Numbered from the stretch's first letter, positions 9,353 to 18,446 are shown. The stretch: DNA of 64,000 nucleotides from Aliagarivorans taiwanensis DSM 22990 (GCF_000429505.1 NZ_AUBZ01000002.1:124001-188000); one strand, 5' to 3'. The notes: a model not told the origin generated them from the letters alone. Made by a program: numbers and translations.

Positions 9353-9366
9353 TTGATCATGATCAA
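9353..9366. promoter_or_regulatory. perfect FNR/EtrA-type box between glpR and glpK
   Basis: TTGATCATGATCAA is an exact match to the FNR consensus TTGAT-N4-ATCAA and a full palindrome. It lies 76 bases upstream of the glpK start and 73 upstream of glpR, just ahead of the GlpR-like operators. It suggests oxygen-responsive control of one or both genes. Confidence 0.55.
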
Positions 9367-9368
9367 CT

Positions 9369-9410
9369 ATTTCGAAAGCGAACTGCGTGCTTTGAGCGAA
9401 ATCGAGCATA
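9369..9410 (+). promoter_or_regulatory. two candidate GlpR operators before glpK
   Basis: Two CG-N4-CG cores, TTCGAAAGCGAA (9371-9382) and GAGCGAAATCGAGC (9394-9407), are centred 24 bases apart. The second continues into CGAGCATA, which read from the other strand is TATGCTCG, close to the E. coli half-site TATGTTCG. Tandem operators before glpK are usual for this regulon. Confidence 0.45.
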
Positions 9411-9441
9411 ATGCGCTCAAGACGTTATGCAAGGAACATCA

Positions 9442-10941
9442 ATGAGTCACGAACAGTATGTAGTCGCGCTCGATCAAGGCACAACTAGCTCGCGTGCCAT
9501 CATATTCAACCATCAAGCCGAAATTGTTGCCAGCTCTCAGCAAGAATTTCCCCAGTACTATCCCAAACCGGGCTGGGTGGAGCACGACGCTATGGAGATC
9601 TGGGCCAGTCAAAGCGCATCCTTGACCGCGGTGTTGGCAAAGAGCGGTATTCGTAGCGATCAGATTGCTGCGATTGGTATCACCAACCAACGCGAAACCA
9701 CCATTGTGTGGGACAAGAACACCGGCATGCCGGTATGCAACGCTATCGTCTGGCAGTGTCGACGCACCACCGAGATCTGTGAGCAATTGCGCGAGCAAGG
9801 CTGGGAAGACTATATTCGCGACAACACCGGCTTGGTGCTGGATGCCTACTTCTCGGGCTCCAAACTGAAGTGGATCCTGGAAAACGTACCGGGGGCGCGG
9901 GAGAAAGCCGATGCCGGGGAGCTGCTATTCGGTACGGTCGATAGCTGGCTGGTTTGGAAGCTCACTAATGGGCGGGTGCATGTCACCGATATGAGTAATG
10001 CCTCGCGCACCATGCTGTTTAACATCAATACCCTGGAGTGGGATGACAAGCTACTGGACTTGTTTGGCGTGCCGCGCAGCATGCTGCCGGAGGTTCGCGA
10101 ATGTAGCGAAGTTTATGGCCAAACCAACATCGGCGGTAAAGGCGGTACTCGGATCCCGATTGCCGGGATCGCTGGTGACCAGCAAGCGGCGCTATTCGGC
10201 CAGCAGTGTTTCAATCAAGGCATGGCCAAGAATACCTACGGTACCGGCTGTTTTTTGTTGATGAACACTGGCGATAAGCCAGTACGCTCGCAACACGGCC
10301 TGCTCACCACCATTGCCTTTGGCCTGAATGGCAAGGTGAATTATGCCTTGGAGGGCGCGGTGTTTATGGGCGGTGCGACCATTCAATGGCTGCGCGATGA
10401 GCTGGGGTTGATCCGCGATGCCAGCGATACCCAATATTTTGCTGAGAAGGTTAGCGATACGAATGGGGTGTATCTGGTGCCGGCCTTTGTCGGCCTGGGC
10501 GCGCCATATTGGGACCCCTATGCACGTGGCACCATGGTCGGCCTTACCCGTGGTGCTAACCGCAACCACATTATTCGCGCTGCACTGGAGTCGATCGCCT
10601 ACCAAAGCCGTGATCTACTGGACGCGATGCAGGCCGATGCCGGGATTCCCCTTAAAACCCTGCGAGTGGATGGTGGCGCAGTCGCTAATGATTTCCTGCT
10701 GCAATTCCAAGCGGATATCACTGGCGATGAGGTGGTGCGACCAAGCCTGATTGAATCCACCGCACAGGGCGCTGCTTTCCTAGCAGGTCTGGCGGTGGGT
10801 TATTGGAAAGATACCGCCGAGCTGGCCGACAAGGCAGCCATCGATCGCAGTTATCTGCCAAAGATCGAAGAGTCGCACCGCGAACGGCTGTATAAAGGCT
10901 GGAAACGCGCCGTTGAGCGCAGTCTTGCCTGGGAAGAGTAG
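9442..10941 (+). CDS. glpK: glycerol kinase GlpK
   Basis: Cytoplasmic FGGY-family kinase that phosphorylates glycerol to sn-glycerol 3-phosphate with ATP. The N-terminal [15 protein letters not shown] phosphate loop, the substrate-binding [54 protein letters not shown] and [19 protein letters not shown] are all in place, and the length (499) is normal. ATG at 9442 follows AAGGAAC; an in-frame ATG at 9427 adds only five residues. There is no glpF facilitator next to it, unlike the enteric glpFK operon. A strong terminator follows. Product feeds GlpD, encoded 2 kb upstream. Confidence 0.96.
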   Translation: MSHEQYVVALDQGTTSSRAIIFNHQAEIVASSQQEFPQYYPKPGWVEHDAMEIWASQSASLTAVLAKSGIRSDQIAAIGITNQRETTIVWDKNTGMPVCNAIVWQCRRTTEICEQLREQGWEDYIRDNTGLVLDAYFSGSKLKWILENVPGAREKADAGELLFGTVDSWLVWKLTNGRVHVTDMSNASRTMLFNINTLEWDDKLLDLFGVPRSMLPEVRECSEVYGQTNIGGKGGTRIPIAGIAGDQQAALFGQQCFNQGMAKNTYGTGCFLLMNTGDKPVRSQHGLLTTIAFGLNGKVNYALEGAVFMGGATIQWLRDELGLIRDASDTQYFAEKVSDTNGVYLVPAFVGLGAPYWDPYARGTMVGLTRGANRNHIIRAALESIAYQSRDLLDAMQADAGIPLKTLRVDGGAVANDFLLQFQADITGDEVVRPSLIESTAQGAAFLAGLAVGYWKDTAELADKAAIDRSYLPKIEESHRERLYKGWKRAVERSLAWEE

Positions 10942-10990
10942 CGCAGCCTCGTGTGGGAACTCCCGTGAGAAGAGCATGCAAGGTATGCTT

Positions 10991-11017
10991 AAAAGCCGGA
11001 CTGAGTCCGGCTTTTTT
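10991..11017 (+). terminator. terminator after glpK
   Basis: AAAAGCCGGAC, loop TGA, complementary arm and six T residues. Confidence 0.92.
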
Positions 11018-11057
11018 GCGAGCCGGCTTTGTTGAGACAGTTAGAAAGGAATAGGCG

Positions 11058-11408
11058 ATGTTGGGTGATGTAGTGCTGTTAATGGTGTTGGTGTTTGTCG
11101 GGCTGTGGTTTTGGCAGCTGCGGCAGATGGCCGAGGCGAGTGAGCGCCACGCCAAGCGTGCCTGCAACAGCCAAAACCTGCAGCTACTCGCGGTTGCACT
11201 GCAGCGTGCTCGCCCCGCCTTTGGTGGCAACAGCGGCTTGAGCTGGTGCGGTAGCTACCTGTTTGAGTTCAGCACCGATGGGGTTAACCGGCTGCAAGCC
11301 ACTATGACCCTGCACGGTCAAACCTTGCTTGGGATTGATTGGCCGGTCTTCCCGGAACCGGAGTGGCAGCATGCGCCGGAGAGTAAGCGACGCAGCTGTT
11401 GTGGCTAG
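11058..11408 (+). CDS. DUF3301 single-span membrane protein
   Basis: A 116-residue DUF3301 protein of unknown function. One membrane segment (residues about 3-20, GDVVLLMVLVFVGLWFWQ) leads into a cationic linker and a small C-terminal domain with YLFEFSTDGVNRLQATMTLHGQTLLGIDWPVF, the family signature. It ends in KRRSCCG. ATG is preceded by AAAGGAATAGGCG. It converges on the YjeH-type exporter gene with only five bases between the two stops. Confidence 0.72.
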   Translation: MLGDVVLLMVLVFVGLWFWQLRQMAEASERHAKRACNSQNLQLLAVALQRARPAFGGNSGLSWCGSYLFEFSTDGVNRLQATMTLHGQTLLGIDWPVFPEPEWQHAPESKRRSCCG

Positions 11409-11413
11409 GGCTG

Positions 11414-12670
11414 TTAGTGCTGCAGGCTAAGCTGACGCGCTCGTACTTTTTGGGCCAGTAGCACCAGCACACTAAGGCTAAGGGCATAGCTGGCATCCAT
11501 CCCGAGCGCCAGCAGCACCAGAGCACACAGCGCGGTGCTGATCGCTGCAACTACCCGCCACAGGCCGTTTAGTAGCACTACGCCCGCCGCCATGCTAATC
11601 AGATACACCACCACAAAGTTGCCGTTGGCATAGCGGATCAGTTGCTCTATCGGTAGTGACCACCATTGGGTAACCGTGGCGCTAAGCATCGACGCGCCCA
11701 CCACGACCAACAGGGCTCGGCCGGGCACTTTGTTGCTGGTAAGCTTGGCCAATGGATGGCTGTGGCTATGTTCGTCACTGAGGCTCCAAATCAAGCGGGC
11801 AAAGCCTTGCACGTAGATGTTGATACTGGCAAAGCAAGCCAGATAGCCAATTACGGCGGCCACCCAAAGGCCTTTTTCACCCAACAGCGCGGCAAAGATG
11901 GTCGGCAAGGATTGGCTGTTGGCCAACTCATCTCCATAGCTGTGATGGTGCAGCACCAAGACTGACGCCGCGTAGTACACGCCGCCTGCCAACAACACGC
12001 CGCAAATAAGGGCGATGGGGAAGTCGCGTTCCGGGCGTTTGAACTCTTCACCTAGGTGAGTGAAGGCCTCAATCCCAACAAAGCACCAAAACATCACACC
12101 TAGCGCCGAGGCCACTTGGCCGTCGATAATCGCGCTATTGGCCGGTGGCGACCACAGGGCCAGGCTAGGTGGTTCAAGGCCGAGAAGCACCACCACGGCG
12201 GAGACAATCGCAATCGCGATCACCGCCTGGATCTGGCCAACTTTCTTGGCGCCGGAAAGGCCTAAAAGCAGCATCAACGCCAGAGAGCCCAACTGAATAA
12301 GCAGAACCTGCCAGGATTGCAGCTCGAACAGCGACTGCCAGAAACCACTGGCGATACCCAGCGCCGCAGGCAGGCCAACTGGTAGTACTGTGAGAAACAA
12401 GATCGCGGTTAAGCGTTCCGCCTTCTTACCAAAGGCCTTGGCGGCCAAGTGTGCTGGCCCACCCGCATGGGGGTAGCGCTTGCCCAGCGCGGCAAAGCTA
12501 AACGCGATAGGTAGCACACACAGCACCAACAATAGCCATGAGGTAAGTGAGTATTCACCAGCGATGCTGGCGACGATGGCCGGAATAATGAACACCCCGG
12601 TCCCCAACAGGGAGGTGGTGAGCAAGGCAATCCCCTGTGGGATGCCGAGTTGGCGGTTGAGTCGGTCCAT
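11414..12670 (-). CDS. yjeH: YjeH-type amino-acid exporter (APC superfamily)
   Basis: Inner-membrane APC-superfamily transporter, 418 residues with about 12 hydrophobic segments, close to E. coli YjeH, which exports methionine and branched-chain amino acids. Shared stretches include LGIPQGIALLTTSLLGTGVFIIPA at the N-terminus, FLTVLPVGLPAALGIASGF, VMFWCFVGIEAFTHLGEEFKRPERDFP and VIGYLACFASINIYVQGFARLIW. An Lrp-family regulator is transcribed divergently 240 bases away, a pairing common for amino-acid exporters, so export is probably induced by excess amino acid. The exact substrate here is inferred from similarity only. Confidence 0.85.
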   Translation of the reverse strand: MDRLNRQLGIPQGIALLTTSLLGTGVFIIPAIVASIAGEYSLTSWLLLVLCVLPIAFSFAALGKRYPHAGGPAHLAAKAFGKKAERLTAILFLTVLPVGLPAALGIASGFWQSLFELQSWQVLLIQLGSLALMLLLGLSGAKKVGQIQAVIAIAIVSAVVVLLGLEPPSLALWSPPANSAIIDGQVASALGVMFWCFVGIEAFTHLGEEFKRPERDFPIALICGVLLAGGVYYAASVLVLHHHSYGDELANSQSLPTIFAALLGEKGLWVAAVIGYLACFASINIYVQGFARLIWSLSDEHSHSHPLAKLTSNKVPGRALLVVVGASMLSATVTQWWSLPIEQLIRYANGNFVVVYLISMAAGVVLLNGLWRVVAAISTALCALVLLALGMDASYALSLSVLVLLAQKVRARQLSLQH

Positions 12671-12912
12671 GCTGATCGTCCTTAATAACAGCTAAAGGCG
12701 GGAGTTAGGGCCACAGTCTACTGCTAACGCTGGGGGGTGAGCACGAGTGAGAGTGGCGGATTTCCCCGTGAAATTCACGGAAGCCAGCGACGAATTCACG
12801 GCGGGTTGGCTTGGGCTGCGCGCCCATTGAGATTTTGCAGCGAGTGTAGCGATTTTGCCTAATCGCAAATAACCAGTACACTCGTGCATAGAGTGTGAAG
12901 GAAGGACTTGAG

Positions 12913-13335
12913 ATGGACAAATTTGATCGGCAAATCATTAGCTTACTGGTTGAAGACGCGCGCCAGTCGGTGAGCGAGCTTGCCCGTCAGATTAATCTAT
13001 CGCGTTCGGCCACTGCCGATCGACTTAAGCACTTGGAAGAGCAAGGCATTATCCAAGGCTACCATGCCCGCCTCGGCAGTACTGCCGCCACCTTATGTGC
13101 CTATCTGGAGCTGCACTACCGCGAGCATAACTGCGATGCCTATGCCGAGCAGATCCGTGCCATCCCCGAGGTAAAACGCTGCTGCGCAATTAGCGGGCAG
13201 GTGGATATGATCCTCTATGTGGAAGTTGAGAGCATGGCCCGGCTCGATGAAATTCGGATCATTCTCGAGCAGATGGAAAAGATGGTGATGGTACGCACCC
13301 ACATGGTGTTGCGCGATATCTGGCGACGCGACTAA
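12913..13335 (+). CDS. Lrp/AsnC-family regulator
   Basis: A 140-residue feast/famine regulator. Residues about 2-60 hold the helix-turn-helix (MDKFDRQIISLLVEDARQSVSELARQINLSRSATADRLKHLEEQGII); the rest is the RAM ligand-binding domain (AYLELHYREHNCDAYAEQIRAIPEVKRCCAISGQVDMILYVEVESM). ATG at 12913 is chosen with a GAAGGA site about seven bases before it. It is divergent from the YjeH-type exporter and probably controls it in response to an amino acid. It is shorter than global Lrp (164), fitting a local regulator. Confidence 0.85.
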   Translation: MDKFDRQIISLLVEDARQSVSELARQINLSRSATADRLKHLEEQGIIQGYHARLGSTAATLCAYLELHYREHNCDAYAEQIRAIPEVKRCCAISGQVDMILYVEVESMARLDEIRIILEQMEKMVMVRTHMVLRDIWRRD

Positions 13336-13376
13336 GGCGAGCTTAGGCCCGCCCTCGCGATCATTAAAGCTTTGAC

Positions 13377-14759
13377 TTAGTTGGCTTCCGCCTGAGCCAT
13401 CGCCGCGCGTTCTTGCTTAGCTGGTGCTGGCGTAAACAGTAGCGTCATCACCACGGCGGTGATCCCACTGGTGGTTACTGGCGAGCTGAAGATACTCTGC
13501 ACAATGGCGGGCGCTTGCTTGAGCACTTCCGGCACCATCATGACCCCCAAGCCCGTACCAAACGACACCGCCATAATCATCAGTTTGTGCCTGTCCAAAC
13601 GCTCCTGAGCAATGATCTTGATCCCCGCCGCTGCGACGGTGCCAAACATCACCAGTGTAGCACCGCCAATCACTGGCTTGGGAATGGTCGATAGCAGCGC
13701 ACCAACGATGGGAAATAGCCCCAGCAACACCAGAATCAGCGCAATGTAGTAGCCAATATAGCGACTGGCGATGCCGGTTATTTGAATCACGCTGTTGTTC
13801 TGACTAAAGGTGGTGTTGGGAAAGGTGGTAAACACCGCAGCCAGCATCGAGTTGATGCCATCACCTAAGATGCCACGCTTCACCCGCTGCAGATAGCTCT
13901 CCCCTTCAACGGGCTGTTTGGTGACCATGCAGTTCGCGGTAATGTCGCCAGCAGTCTCGATAGCGGTGATGGCGTAAATCAGTGCCACCGGCACAAACAA
14001 ACCCCAATCGAAGTCAAAGCCGAAGCGAAAGGGAATCGGCACGCTAATCAGCGGCTGGTTCAGCTTGCCTTCAAGGCTGACCATGCCCATGGCGCTGGCC
14101 AGTAGGTAGCCGGTCAGGATGCCAATCAAAATAGACGAGATGCGCAACATCGGGTGCTTGGAGCGGTTAAAGGCAATAACGGTGATTAACACGGTGCCGC
14201 CGACCAGCAGGTTTTGCCAATGGCCCAAGGTTGGCGAGTTGAAGCCGCCCGCCAGATCGGTCATGCCGACCTTGATCAGCGACACGCCGATGGTGGTCAC
14301 CACCACACCGGTCACCAGCGGGGTGATCACCCGTCGTAGCTTGCCAATAAACTGGGAGATGACAATCTCTACCAACGCGCCAACCAGACACAGGCCAAAC
14401 AGCATCGCCATTACTTGCTCAGGAGTACCGCCGTTGCCTTTTACCAGCAAGCCTGCGGCCAAGATGGTACTTAAGAACGCAAAGCTGGTGCCCTGCACGC
14501 AGATCATGCCGGCGCCAACCGGGCCAAACCTACGCGCCTGAATAAAGGTACCAACGCCAGATACCATTAGCGCCATGCTGATCAGGTAAGGTAAGTAGTC
14601 GCCCAGACCTAGCACACCGCCGATGATCAATGTCGGCGTGATAATGCCAACGAAGCTGGCGAGTACATGCTGTAAGCCCGCATAAAGGGCAACTGCCGGT
14701 TGGGGACGATCCTCTAGCTGGTACACCAGCTCTGTGTCGCCGTGTGGGTGCTCGCTCAA
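13377..14759 (-). CDS. NCS2-family xanthine/urate permease (XanP-like)
   Basis: Proton-coupled purine permease of the NCS2 (NAT) family, 460 residues and about 14 membrane segments. It lines up with E. coli XanP from ELVYQLEDRP on, including the family features QGTSFAF, ITAIETAGDITANC (the NCS2 ETxGD signature), NTFPNTTFSQNNSVIQITG-type stretch and ATLVMFGTVAAAGIKI. This subgroup carries xanthine or urate rather than uracil. I start it at TTG (14759) because a perfect AGGAGG lies five bases upstream; another TTG at 14798 lacks such a site. No purine catabolism genes or recognisable purine riboswitch are next to it. Confidence 0.85.
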   Translation of the reverse strand: MSEHPHGDTELVYQLEDRPQPAVALYAGLQHVLASFVGIITPTLIIGGVLGLGDYLPYLISMALMVSGVGTFIQARRFGPVGAGMICVQGTSFAFLSTILAAGLLVKGNGGTPEQVMAMLFGLCLVGALVEIVISQFIGKLRRVITPLVTGVVVTTIGVSLIKVGMTDLAGGFNSPTLGHWQNLLVGGTVLITVIAFNRSKHPMLRISSILIGILTGYLLASAMGMVSLEGKLNQPLISVPIPFRFGFDFDWGLFVPVALIYAITAIETAGDITANCMVTKQPVEGESYLQRVKRGILGDGINSMLAAVFTTFPNTTFSQNNSVIQITGIASRYIGYYIALILVLLGLFPIVGALLSTIPKPVIGGATLVMFGTVAAAGIKIIAQERLDRHKLMIMAVSFGTGLGVMMVPEVLKQAPAIVQSIFSSPVTTSGITAVVMTLLFTPAPAKQERAAMAQAEAN

Positions 14760-14948
14760 TGTAACCTCCTTGTTTAGACTGCTGGCCTTGCTCGGCAAGG
14801 CGGCAGGGAAGGTATCCCCGCCTCAATCTAGTAGGGGTGAGCAAAAACCTGACCAATTATTCAAGTTCTGACTGTGAAATACTCGAAAACGCGTTGTGGT
14901 GCAGGTGTGATCGTAATGTAGCGATGCTGTTGCGGGGTGGGCTGGCTA

Positions 14949-14994
14949 GCGCAGGGCAGCAGCCTGCGCAGTAACTGTGCGGCTACGCACGGTT
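14949..14994. other. two hairpins between recG and the XanP-like gene
   Basis: GCGCAGG/CCTGCGC (14949-14969, 7-base loop) and AACTGTGCG/CGCACGGTT (14972-14994) form adjacent stems in the leader of the permease gene and after the recG stop. Neither is followed by a T run on either strand, so they are not ordinary terminators. Nothing else is recognisable in 14760-15022. Confidence 0.35.
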
Positions 14995-15022
14995 ATTGAG
15001 CGCGAGATTATCAACCGGCAAC

Positions 15023-17092
15023 TTAGGCCTGAGCGAACTGCTGCTTGTTGCCCAGCCAACGCTGGATAAGCGGCTCAACGGTTTCAGGATGCTGCTGCAG
15101 GAGCTGGCGAGCCAGATTCTGCGCCTCTGGCAGTAGCTGTTGGTCGCGTAGCAGATCGGCTACCTTAAACTCCGCCACACCGGTTTGTTTGGTGCCTAAT
15201 ACCTCGCCGGGGCCGCGGATCTCCAAGTCGCGCTGGGCAATCACAAAGCCATCAGTGCTCTCACGCAGCGCTGCCAGTCGCTGCTGGGCAGTTTTGCTGA
15301 GTGGGCTGTGGTAGAGCAATACGCAATGGCTTTCGACCTTGCCCCGGCCGACTCGTCCGCGTAGCTGATGCAGCTGCGCCAGCCCCAGCCGCTCGGGGTT
15401 TTCGATAATCATCAGGCTGGCATTAGGGACATCCACCCCAACTTCGATCACCGTGGTAGCCACCAGTAGGTCTAGCTCGCCTTGTTTGAACTGCTCCATC
15501 ACCCATTGCTTTTCTTGGGCCTTCATTCGCCCGTGTACCAAGCCGATGCGTAGCTCTGGCAGGCGTTTTTGCAGCTCGTCGGCGGTATCCTCGGCGGCCT
15601 GGCATTGCAGAACCTCTGATTCCTCAATCAGGGTACAAACCCAGTAGACCTGGCGCTTGTCGTTGACGCAGGCCTGGCGAACTCGCTCAACAACCTGATC
15701 GCGACGGGTATCGGGCAGCGCAACGGTGGTGATTGGCGTGCGCCCGGGCGGCAGCTCATCGATTATCGACAGCGATAAGTCGGCATAGGCGGTCATCGCC
15801 AAGGTGCGCGGGATCGGCGTGGCAGTCATGATCAGTTGATGCGGCAGGCTGTGGTCGACCCCTTTATCGCGCAAGGCCATGCGCTGGTGGACGCCAAAGC
15901 GGTGCTGCTCATCGATGATTACCAGTGCCAGCCTGGCAAAGCTCACTTGGTCTTGGAAGATGGCATGGGTGCCGACTACCATCTGGGCTTCACCACTGGC
16001 AATGCGCTCCAGCGCCAGTTTTCGCTCGCTGGCTTTTTGCTTGCCCGCTAGCCACTCAACGCCGATGCCTAAGGGCTCCAGCCATTGGCGGAAGTTCGCG
16101 GCATGTTGCTCGGCCAAGATCTCGGTGGGGGCCATTAACGCCACCTGCAGCTGATTACCCAGCGCTTGCAGGGCCGCCAATACCGCTACTAATGTTTTTC
16201 CGCTGCCCACATCGCCCTGTACCAATCGCATCATCGCATGGGGCTGTTGCAGATCTTGTTCTATCTCTGCCACCACCCGCTGCTGTGCCTTGGTGGGCTC
16301 AAACGGCAGGCTGGCCAGTAAGGCTTGGGTGAGCTTGGGGCAGGGCGGCAGCGCTTGCGCGGGCAGCTGATGCTGGCTTTGCCGCAGCTTGAGCATACTC
16401 AGCTGATGGGCGGCCAACTCTTCGATGACCAGTCGCTGCTGAGCTGGGTGTTGGCCCAGCTCAAAGCTGGCGTGTTCGGTGGCTGCATTCGGGCGATGTA
16501 GTTCACTGAGCGCCTCACTGAGGACGAGGCGATGGGGGCGAAGCGGCTCAGGGATCAGCTCTTTCATTGGGTAGCGGCGCAGCATATCCAGTGCCTGCTC
16601 GCTAAGCTTGCGCAGGCTCAACTGCTTTAACCCTTCGGTGGTGGGGTAGACCGGGGTGAGTTGCTCTTCCACCTGCACCGGTTGGCCCGCTTGGCTGATC
16701 TGGTATTCCGGGTGGATCATCTCCCAGCCGTGGTTGCCGCGTTTGACCTCGCCAAAACAGCGCATCATCAGGCCGTTTTGCATGGCCTGGCGCTGGGCAT
16801 TACTGAAGTGGAAGAAACGCAGGGTAATGGCACCGCTGGCATCGCTAATCCGGCAGACTAGCATGCGCTTGCGCCCTTGTAGCACATCGACCTTGTTGAT
16901 CTCGCCCTGCACGCTGACATGCAGGCCATTGAGTAGGTCGCCAATCGGCCAGAGCCGAGTGCGATCCTCGTAGCGCATAGGGAGGTGTAGCAGCAGGTCC
17001 CCGACGCTATGGATGTCGAGTTTGTGTAGGCGCTCCGCCAGTTTTGCGCCCACGCCTTTTAAGGTGGTGATGTCGAGCTTATTCGGGTCCAC
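15023..17092 (-). CDS. recG: ATP-dependent DNA helicase RecG
   Basis: Superfamily 2 helicase that rewinds and regresses stalled replication forks and branched DNA. Residues about 1-190 form the wedge/OB domain (LKGVGAKLAERL, LLHLPMRYEDRT, VYPTTEGLKQLSLRKL); the motor follows with Walker A QGDVGSGKT (about residue 294), the DEQHRFGVHQR box, MTATPIPRTLAMTAY, and helicase C motifs LVATTVIEVGVDVPNAS and QLHQLRGRVGRG. The RecG-specific IRGPGEVLGTKQTGVAEFKVADLLRD lies near the end. Full length at 689 residues. Start is a GTG with a weak ribosome site. It stands apart from the usual spoT-trmH neighbours seen in E. coli. Confidence 0.96.
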   Translation of the reverse strand: MDPNKLDITTLKGVGAKLAERLHKLDIHSVGDLLLHLPMRYEDRTRLWPIGDLLNGLHVSVQGEINKVDVLQGRKRMLVCRISDASGAITLRFFHFSNAQRQAMQNGLMMRCFGEVKRGNHGWEMIHPEYQISQAGQPVQVEEQLTPVYPTTEGLKQLSLRKLSEQALDMLRRYPMKELIPEPLRPHRLVLSEALSELHRPNAATEHASFELGQHPAQQRLVIEELAAHQLSMLKLRQSQHQLPAQALPPCPKLTQALLASLPFEPTKAQQRVVAEIEQDLQQPHAMMRLVQGDVGSGKTLVAVLAALQALGNQLQVALMAPTEILAEQHAANFRQWLEPLGIGVEWLAGKQKASERKLALERIASGEAQMVVGTHAIFQDQVSFARLALVIIDEQHRFGVHQRMALRDKGVDHSLPHQLIMTATPIPRTLAMTAYADLSLSIIDELPPGRTPITTVALPDTRRDQVVERVRQACVNDKRQVYWVCTLIEESEVLQCQAAEDTADELQKRLPELRIGLVHGRMKAQEKQWVMEQFKQGELDLLVATTVIEVGVDVPNASLMIIENPERLGLAQLHQLRGRVGRGKVESHCVLLYHSPLSKTAQQRLAALRESTDGFVIAQRDLEIRGPGEVLGTKQTGVAEFKVADLLRDQQLLPEAQNLARQLLQQHPETVEPLIQRWLGNKQQFAQA

Positions 17093-17203
17093 GTCGCTTG
17101 CTGCTAATAGCCACTGTAAATTTACACAGGTATCGGCAGTATATATGAGTTTTCAGCAATTTATAGCGTGGTTGCGCGATTCATCGTCAGGATTTTGGCT
17201 CTT

Positions 17204-17252
17204 TATACCCGCACAACCTCTGAATCCTGCATCTTGAGATTGTTCGGGTATA
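17204..17252. repeat. short copy of a palindromic dispersed repeat
   Basis: A 49-bp imperfect palindrome beginning TATACCCGCACAACCTC and ending GAGATTGTTCGGGTATA. Its last 36 bases are nearly identical to the last 36 of the 263-bp element at 26328-26590. The right end supplies TATAGT, a plausible -10 box for the gene starting at 17302. Confidence 0.75.
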
Positions 17253-17301
17253 GTGCATGGATTTTGCTAGGATCAGCGAAGATCGACGATGTGGAGGATC
17301 T

Positions 17302-17856
17302 ATGAAATCAGACTGTTTTATCCGCCTTGGCCTGTTCAGTAGCGCATTACTGAGTTGTGTAGCAATGGCCTCCTCGGGGCCGCAGATTGAGCAGCCCATT
17401 GAGCGCCCCAGACCGGAACATCCCATCGAGATCCCACGCCCAGAACAGCCGATCGAGCGTCCGGGTCGGCCCAATCGCCCTGGTGGGCGGCCCTATCCAC
17501 CGGTGGTGGTGTATCCCCCTAGCATTAACCTGCCGGTAGACTGGCAAAGTTCCACCATCACCTTTTATCAGGTGGCAAAAGAGCAGGCCCCGCTACCCGG
17601 TGAGCTGACCAATATTGAAGTAGCAGCGGATGACCGCGCCAAGCTGATGATTATCGACGCCAAGCAAGAGGTGGTGTTTGACGGCTGGCTGGGTATGGGC
17701 GATCTGCGCCAATGGCAGGTGCGCCACCCCGTGCAGCTGTTTTTCTCTGAGCTCAACGAGATTGAGCTCACCGTGGCGGGTGAGGCCATCGACCTAAGTG
17801 GCTACCCCCAAGATAGCGCGGTTTCGTTACGCTTCGGCGAAGCGGAAGGTCAATGA
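17302..17856 (+). CDS. exported proline-rich protein, unrecognised
   Basis: A 184-residue protein with no family I recognise. Residues 1-23 look like an export signal (CFIRLGLFSSALLSCVAMASS); cleavage after AMA is likely, though LLSC could be read as a poor lipobox. Residues about 27-65 are a charged proline repeat built on PIERPRPE-type units (EQPIERPRPEHPIEIPRPEQ), then a compact domain with WQSSTITFYQVAKEQ, VVFDGWLGMGDLRQWQVRHPVQLFFSELNEIELTVAG. Start is set by GGAGG five bases before the ATG. Such proline segments often span peptidoglycan or act as flexible stalks. Promoter elements may come from the repeat just upstream. Confidence 0.6.
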   Translation: MKSDCFIRLGLFSSALLSCVAMASSGPQIEQPIERPRPEHPIEIPRPEQPIERPGRPNRPGGRPYPPVVVYPPSINLPVDWQSSTITFYQVAKEQAPLPGELTNIEVAADDRAKLMIIDAKQEVVFDGWLGMGDLRQWQVRHPVQLFFSELNEIELTVAGEAIDLSGYPQDSAVSLRFGEAEGQ

Positions 17857-17917
17857 CAACTATTCACCCCGCTGTTGGCTTCACGTATCATTAGCCCATT
17901 CGATTTAGGGGGATCAC

Positions 17918-18439
17918 ATGGCAAAGTTGTCACTGCAAGAACAAATGATGAAGGCTGGCCTGGTTAGCCAGAAGAAGGCGCAAAAGGCCAAGAAGCAAGC
18001 GAAAAAGGGCCGCACTATGCGCCGTGAAGTGCAAGCCGCCACTCAGGCTCAGCGCGAAGAACAGTTGCAGCGCGATCAGGCGCTCAACCAGCAGCGTAAC
18101 CAGGAAGCCCAAGACAAGGCCATTGCCGCGCAGGTGAAGCAGTTGATCACCAGCAATGCCATCGACATCAGTGGTGGTGATATCACCTACAACTTTACCC
18201 ACGATAGCGTAGTGAAGAACCTCGATCTTAACGCCAAGCATCGCCAAGATGTGATCGATGGTCGTTTGGCCATTGCAGTATCAGAAGGTAAGTACTTTGT
18301 ACTGGCGAAAGTGGTGGCCGAGAAGATTGCCCAACGCGCGCCAGAAGCGATTGTGGTGCTGTACGACCCTGCCAGTGAGCAGGTGGATGAAGATGACCCT
18401 TACGCAGATTATCAGATCCCAGATGATTTGATGTGGTAA
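17918..18439 (+). CDS. yaiL: DUF2058 protein (YaiL-like)
   Basis: A 173-residue DUF2058 protein, described in E. coli as YaiL, a nucleoprotein-like protein of unknown role. The N-terminal half is a very basic helix (LSLQEQMMKAGLVSQKKAQKAKKQAKKGRTMRREVQ) suited to nucleic-acid binding and probably coiled; the C-terminal half contains NFTHDSVVKNLDLNAKHRQDVIDGRLAIA and an acidic tail DEDDPYADYQIPDDLMW. ATG follows GGGGGATCAC. It has its own terminator. Family assignment is good, function is open. Confidence 0.82.
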   Translation: MAKLSLQEQMMKAGLVSQKKAQKAKKQAKKGRTMRREVQAATQAQREEQLQRDQALNQQRNQEAQDKAIAAQVKQLITSNAIDISGGDITYNFTHDSVVKNLDLNAKHRQDVIDGRLAIAVSEGKYFVLAKVVAEKIAQRAPEAIVVLYDPASEQVDEDDPYADYQIPDDLMW

Positions 18440-18446
18440 TTCACTG

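Noticed and set aside
9353-9366. CRP site before glpK
   Set aside because: The palindrome fits FNR (TTGAT-N4-ATCAA) exactly, while it fits CRP only in part.
14972-14994. Terminator after recG
   Set aside because: The hairpin is not followed by a T run on either strand.
14760-15022. Purine riboswitch before the XanP-like permease
   Set aside because: The region has hairpins but not the conserved three-way junction core of purine riboswitches.
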